Assembly (NCBI GenBank): GCA_022376515.1
Contig: WTXI01000003.1
Location: 1,612,001 to 1,676,000 of the forward strand
DNA from: Lactifluus volemus
Taxonomy: Eukaryota; Basidiomycota; Agaricomycetes; Russulales; Russulaceae
DNA: 64,000 bases
Direction: 5' to 3'
Within the stretch, counting starts at the first letter, position 1. Every line of letters begins with the position of its first letter. Both the position numbers and the translations under genes were made by a program. The notes under the pieces were generated by a model, which searched no databases, was not told the DNA's origin, and worked only from the letters and a program-made list of their open reading frames with translations. Positions 60,113 through 64,000 of this stretch are shown here, piece by piece.

Positions 60113-60545
60113 TCAAAAGAGGACGGTTTCTCCGAGTGCAGGAACAAGGAAATCGTCTGCCTCCACCCCAGATCTTACACTCTCTTCTCTCAGAAGCTCT
60201 GGAGGTTCGAGTACCGGTTCTGCGGTCAGGACCCAGAATCTAAATCCGCGGTTAGAAGGGAAGTGCATAGAAATGGCGTGAGGATGGCGTGCTCACCCCC
60301 AATGCATGAAAAGAGCCTTTTGGCCCTTACGTCCTTGAAAACTCGCACAGCGTCCAGAGGAGAGCAAGTATGAATTTCGTGCGTGTACGACTGTAAACTG
60401 TGATCCGTATCCAATAGGCAATATTGCTTGCCAGAAGTTTAGACGTCATCGGCGAGGAAAGAAAGTACTTCATCGATGCATGTTGGCCGAAAGATATTGG
60501 AAACGGCAAGGAACTATGTGGGCACCTGCGAGCCGAGGCATCAAT
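60113..60545 (-). pseudogene. NAPE-PLD-like gene, 3' fragment f
   Basis: Final exon and penultimate exon remnants of the same diverged type as fragment d, with the roughly 50-nt internal deletion that removes the YGPRAMW segment. It is followed by B-type sequence up to the CACTA element. Confidence 0.6.
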
Positions 60546-60689
60546 AGGGGATGTAATGAAATGAGATGAGACTTTGTGATAAAGAACCCAGTCGATGGGT
60601 TTAGATATTCGGGTGAAATTGTCAACGCCTATGCTATGCCATCCGGGTCGAGTCGGAAATCGAGCTTCGACTCGGAGTCCGAGGTTGAA

Positions 60690-63600
60690 GCCCAGTGAAA
60701 AGTCGATTTAAGTAAATTTAATTCGATTGATAAAAATTAATTACGATTTAAGTAAATTGAAACCGAATGATACCGATTAAATTAATTCGATTCAATCGAT
60801 TTCGGCTAAACTAAATTGAATGTCATCCGAACACAATTGAAGCGGATCGAATCATATCAACCAGCTTACGCGAGATTAAATTTCGATCTAAAGCACTTGA
60901 TTAGAATCGAATTGATATATCCCAGTCAGTGCACTGAGATTATTGAATACGCAGATACTCTGGAAACACAGTACTACTGTCCAGTCACATGGTCGGCGCA
61001 TATAATCACATGGCCAGTTGCGCGTGCATCGCAATACTAGACCTACTGTTCTTCCGACTACTCCACACGCGTTGCATACTTAGATCGATAGGACTATATT
61101 GCCTCAATGTCGATGCCAAATACACCAGAGGGCGAGGAATGGTACTGCTCGTGCTCACGACATTGTAAAGAGAAGAGATCCGTATCTAAAGCGACTTATT
61201 TCTGTCATCGGCCGTTCCGGGACGCAGATTATCGCAAAGAGCTTAGAATACGGACAGGCGGAATATCCGATCAGCCTACGCGAGTCCCATCTGTGGGGAG
61301 CTATGGGAATGGTGTGCATTTTTTCGCTCTCGATGCGATGTTTCCTTAAGTGTATTGGAAAGTAAACCGATCCGGAACGCAAAAGATATCTATCCGCTCT
61401 GATTCTGACTCAAATCTGGGTATTCGGTCCCAAACCACCTCGGATATACATGATCCTCGTGCGAATGATGTAGCGCGTCCACCCACCCTTGCACATGAGA
61501 CGGAGAATACCTCACAAGAAGATCAAATTCGCTCCGATGCTGGATTTGATCATGAACGGGACGACTCTTTCTTTCCTGATCATGGATCAGATGATCAGAT
61601 CTATCAGAGCGATCAGAGATTGTCCGCTGCTATAGATCCACACCCAGTAGATTATTCTACCGCTACCCCCGCTGATGGCGCTGAGCTCTCCGACTCAGAC
61701 GTCTATGTTGGTCGTGATGCGATCCCAGATGATTCACCTGGGTTCTTTGACGATCTCTGTCCTGATCCGGCTGGTCGCATTGTCCCCAATGTCGCTGCGC
61801 TTCAAACTGCATTATCCTTTATTGAAGAGCTGCGTGCGGCAACCTTAGATCGCGATCAATTGTCCGAAGATGCCCGCCAACGACTTCGCACACCAGTTAC
61901 ATTGCAAGTGGATCTATTGGACAAAGACATACGATTGTGTCTAGATCTATTCTTGGCAACGACAAGTGGCTCTGAGGAAACATACAAGAAGACATTGGCT
62001 GCGGTCAAGCGCCGCCTTCTGGACGCCGATCTACTCTCGCATGCGTGAATTAAACTATACATTCAGGAGCTTACAGCGATCGAGCCAGTTATGACAGATA
62101 TGTGTGTGAACTCGTGCATTGGGTTCACAGGTCCATTCCATGATAAAACAATCTGTCCGGTGTGTCAGGAGGCACATTATGAGAATGTCAGGCAGAAGAA
62201 TAAGGTGTCAACACGGCCGCGAAAGCAATTTATAACGATCCCCATCGGCCCACAGATCCAGGCGCAGTGGCGCAGCGAGAAGGCTGCATACAACATGGGC
62301 CATCGTCGGCGTGCAATAGAATGGATTGTTGATAAGATCACACAAAGTCTGCCTATCAATGAATATAGCGATATATATTCTTCGGAAGAATTCACTCGGG
62401 CTGTCCTCGAGGGGGACATTAAGCCCGACGACACCGTTCTTATGTTATCGATCAATGGTGCTCAGCTGTACCAGCACAAGCAATCGGACTGTTGGATTTA
62501 CATCTGGGTCTTGCTCGATTTGCCACCGGATCTGCGATACAAGAAGAAGTACGTCCTTCCAGGTGGCTTTATACCAGGTCCTCATAAGCCCAAAAACTTG
62601 GACTCCTTCCTATTCCCGGGACTATACCATCTCGCCGCTCTCCAGCGGGATGGACTTCGGATCTGGGACGCTAGCCTCGATCGCGTGTTTACATCATTCC
62701 CATTCTTATATCTGGGCATGGCTGATGGCCCCGGACTGTCCCAGCTTCATGGACAAGTCGGACATCACGGAGCCTTTGGCTGTCGTCTCTATTGTGATCT
62801 TAAAGGCAGGCACAAGGACAATGGACCGCATTACTACCCTGCAATGCTAAAGCCATTGGACTATGATGTCTCTGGTTGCGATCATGATGACATTGATATC
62901 TATAAGCTTGCAGGTCCCTCGCCTGATCTGTACCAGGACGGTTTGCATAGATTGCTGCAGAGCCGCAATGACACACATTACAAACGAGTGCGCAGGGAGA
63001 CTGGGATCTGTAAACCAAGTATCTTCAGCAGATTAAATCCTCGACGGTCCCTGGCACCTCCGAGGTGCTTCGTGATAGACATCATGCATCTTATCTCGCT
63101 TAATCTACCCGATCTCTTTCTGGGGCTATGGCGCGGGACTATCAATTGCGATAAGGATGACTCAAAATTGGACTGGCCGTGGCTCTGTCTCGTTGGCGAT
63201 GTCTGGCGGATGCATGGCCACGAAGTTGCACTGTGCAAGCCATACTTGCCCAGGTCGTTTGATCGACCCCCTCGAAATCCAGCAGATAAGATTTCGAGTG
63301 GTTATAAGGCATGGGAATTTCTAATGTACATCTTTGGCCTGGGACCAGCTCTGTTTCTGGGCATACTACCTGATGCGTACTGGAAGCACTTCTGTAAGCT
63401 TGTGCAAGGCGTGCGGATCATCCACCAGCGGCACATCGAGGTAGAGCAGTTGGTTGCTGCACACAGCCTCCTCCTCGAGTTTGTTGAAGAGTTCGAGAAC
63501 CTCTATTACGCTCGACTCCCTGCAAGGCTACATTTTGTACACCAGAGCATCCACGCCATGGCCCATCTCGCACGGGAGACTGTGCGCATTGGCCTGGGAG

Positions 63601-64000
63601 TGTATATTCAGCAATGGACGCTTGAACGTACTATCGGAAGTCTGGGACAGGAGATGAAGCAACCTTCGAACCCCTTTTCAAATATTGCGAACCGCGGGCT
63701 TAGGTGCAGTCAAGTCAATGCTCTGAAGGCTATAATTCCCGATTTCGATGACACTGATGTGCACGTTCCCGGCGGTGCAATCAAATCGCAAGATGACGAT
63801 TACGTTCTTCTCGGTACAAAGGACACGAGCGCACGTCTACTCGATGGTGCATATGCCGATGCATTTCACGAATTCATGCTCTCAGAGGTGGAGGCTCTCG
63901 CTGAAGACTGGACACCGAAGGTCATACGATGGGCAAGACTTCACCTACCAAATCAACAAATCTCTCGTGCGTGGTGGAGCCAGCTCTACCAAGAGGGCGG
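60690..64000 (+). mobile_element. CACTA-type (Tnp2) DNA transposon, right end outside window
   Basis: Compared with the sister sequence at 34354-34400, the module sequence is lost after GAGTCCGAGGTTG (60675-60687) and CCCAGTGAAAAGTCG follows, so the left end is close to 60690. The next 390 bp are AT-rich with repeated CGATTTAAGTAAATT and ATTCGATT motifs, as expected of subterminal repeats. The transposase gene starts at 61107. The right end is not in the window, so the terminal repeat and target duplication cannot be confirmed. Confidence 0.7.
61107..64000 (+). CDS. Tnp2-family CACTA transposase, partial, with in-frame stops
   Basis: One frame runs from the ATG at 61107 to the window edge with two stops. 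TAA at 61347 could lie in a 51-nt intron (61312-61362, GTGTGC..AAAG) that keeps frame. TGA at 62046 has no plausible intron and may be a real nonsense change (CGA to TGA). The N-terminus has a Cys/His cluster (YCSCSRHC..ATYFCH). From 62049 there are 650 open codons: CVNSCIGFTGPF with Cys pairs, LMLSINGAQLYQHKQSD, VLPGGFIPGPHKPKNLDSF, HHGAFGCRLYC, the VIDIMHLISLN motif, and HFVHQSIHAMAHL..WTLERTIGSLG. These are hallmark blocks of the Tnp2 transposase core, which catalyses cut-and-paste transposition. The C-terminus is off the edge. Confidence 0.85.

Noticed and set aside
61312..61385. Alternative 74-nt intron ending at AAAAG 61385
   Set aside because: It puts the downstream exon into a frame that stops within five codons; the 51-nt version keeps the long frame.
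62177..63238. Minus-strand and other-frame ORFs across the transposase
   Set aside because: Shadows of the 650-codon Tnp2 frame starting at 62049.
1..64000. tRNA or rRNA genes
   Set aside because: I saw no cloverleaf with matching B-box and anticodon stem, and no rRNA-like conserved block, but I could not run a covariance search.

Overview
The window looks like a gene-poor, repeat-rich stretch of an Agaricomycete (mushroom-forming basidiomycete) genome. The genes have many short introns of about 49-77 nt with GT..AG ends. The recognisable families are typical of that group: a HOS3-type histone deacetylase, Agaricomycete multi-membrane-span proteins, a NACHT-type NTPase remnant, small secreted cysteine-rich proteins and a Tnp2/CACTA transposase. 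Most true genes are split by introns, so single open frames mislead; the gene models below were assembled by hand from exons.

Layout. 1-2144 (+): HOS3-like histone deacetylase with two apparent frame breaks. 2.2-13.2 kb: a small knottin-like secreted protein and its tandem paralogue (2770-3041 and 8303-8562, +), a NACHT-NTPase relic (about 9.5-10.5 kb, +), another secreted protein with a Cys/Gly tail (10786-11221, -), a 402-bp foldback element (11587-11988) and a duplicated 3' fragment of the deacetylase gene (12.5-13.1 kb).

From about 3.8 kb to 60.7 kb the window is dominated by a minus-strand array. Its repeated module reads, in the direction of transcription: NAPE-PLD-like metallo-hydrolase gene, then an eight-exon seven-span membrane protein gene, then a block of decayed sequence called 'B block' here. 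I count ten membrane-protein copies, one of them divergent. The best-resolved copy (59781-58350) joins into 337 codons without a break. There are three long NAPE-PLD copies (38878-40496, 43863-45490, 56820-57627) and six fragments. The catalytic HNHYDH motif of NAPE-PLD lies in a 17-nt micro-exon. Copies range from apparently intact to truncated, frameshifted or nonsense-mutated, which is what a birth-and-death cluster looks like.

Several transposons have landed in the array, and sister modules allow their ends to be read. They are a 1590-bp element flanked by AAG (51860-53449), a 5.7-kb element (46067-51796) with a nested 2.4-kb element (49198-51639) holding a decayed fragment of a host gene resembling the nitrogen permease regulator NPR3, and a 1320-bp element (32662-33981). 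Their terminal repeats share a CATCRG..AAAA-like core, but each element has its own subterminal repeat motif. A CACTA-type transposon starts at about 60.69 kb and runs off the right edge; its transposase frame is open for 650 codons from 62049 to the end.

If both are functional, co-duplication of a lipid-cleaving enzyme with a seven-span membrane protein suggests a linked lipid-mediator or sensing function. That is inference only.
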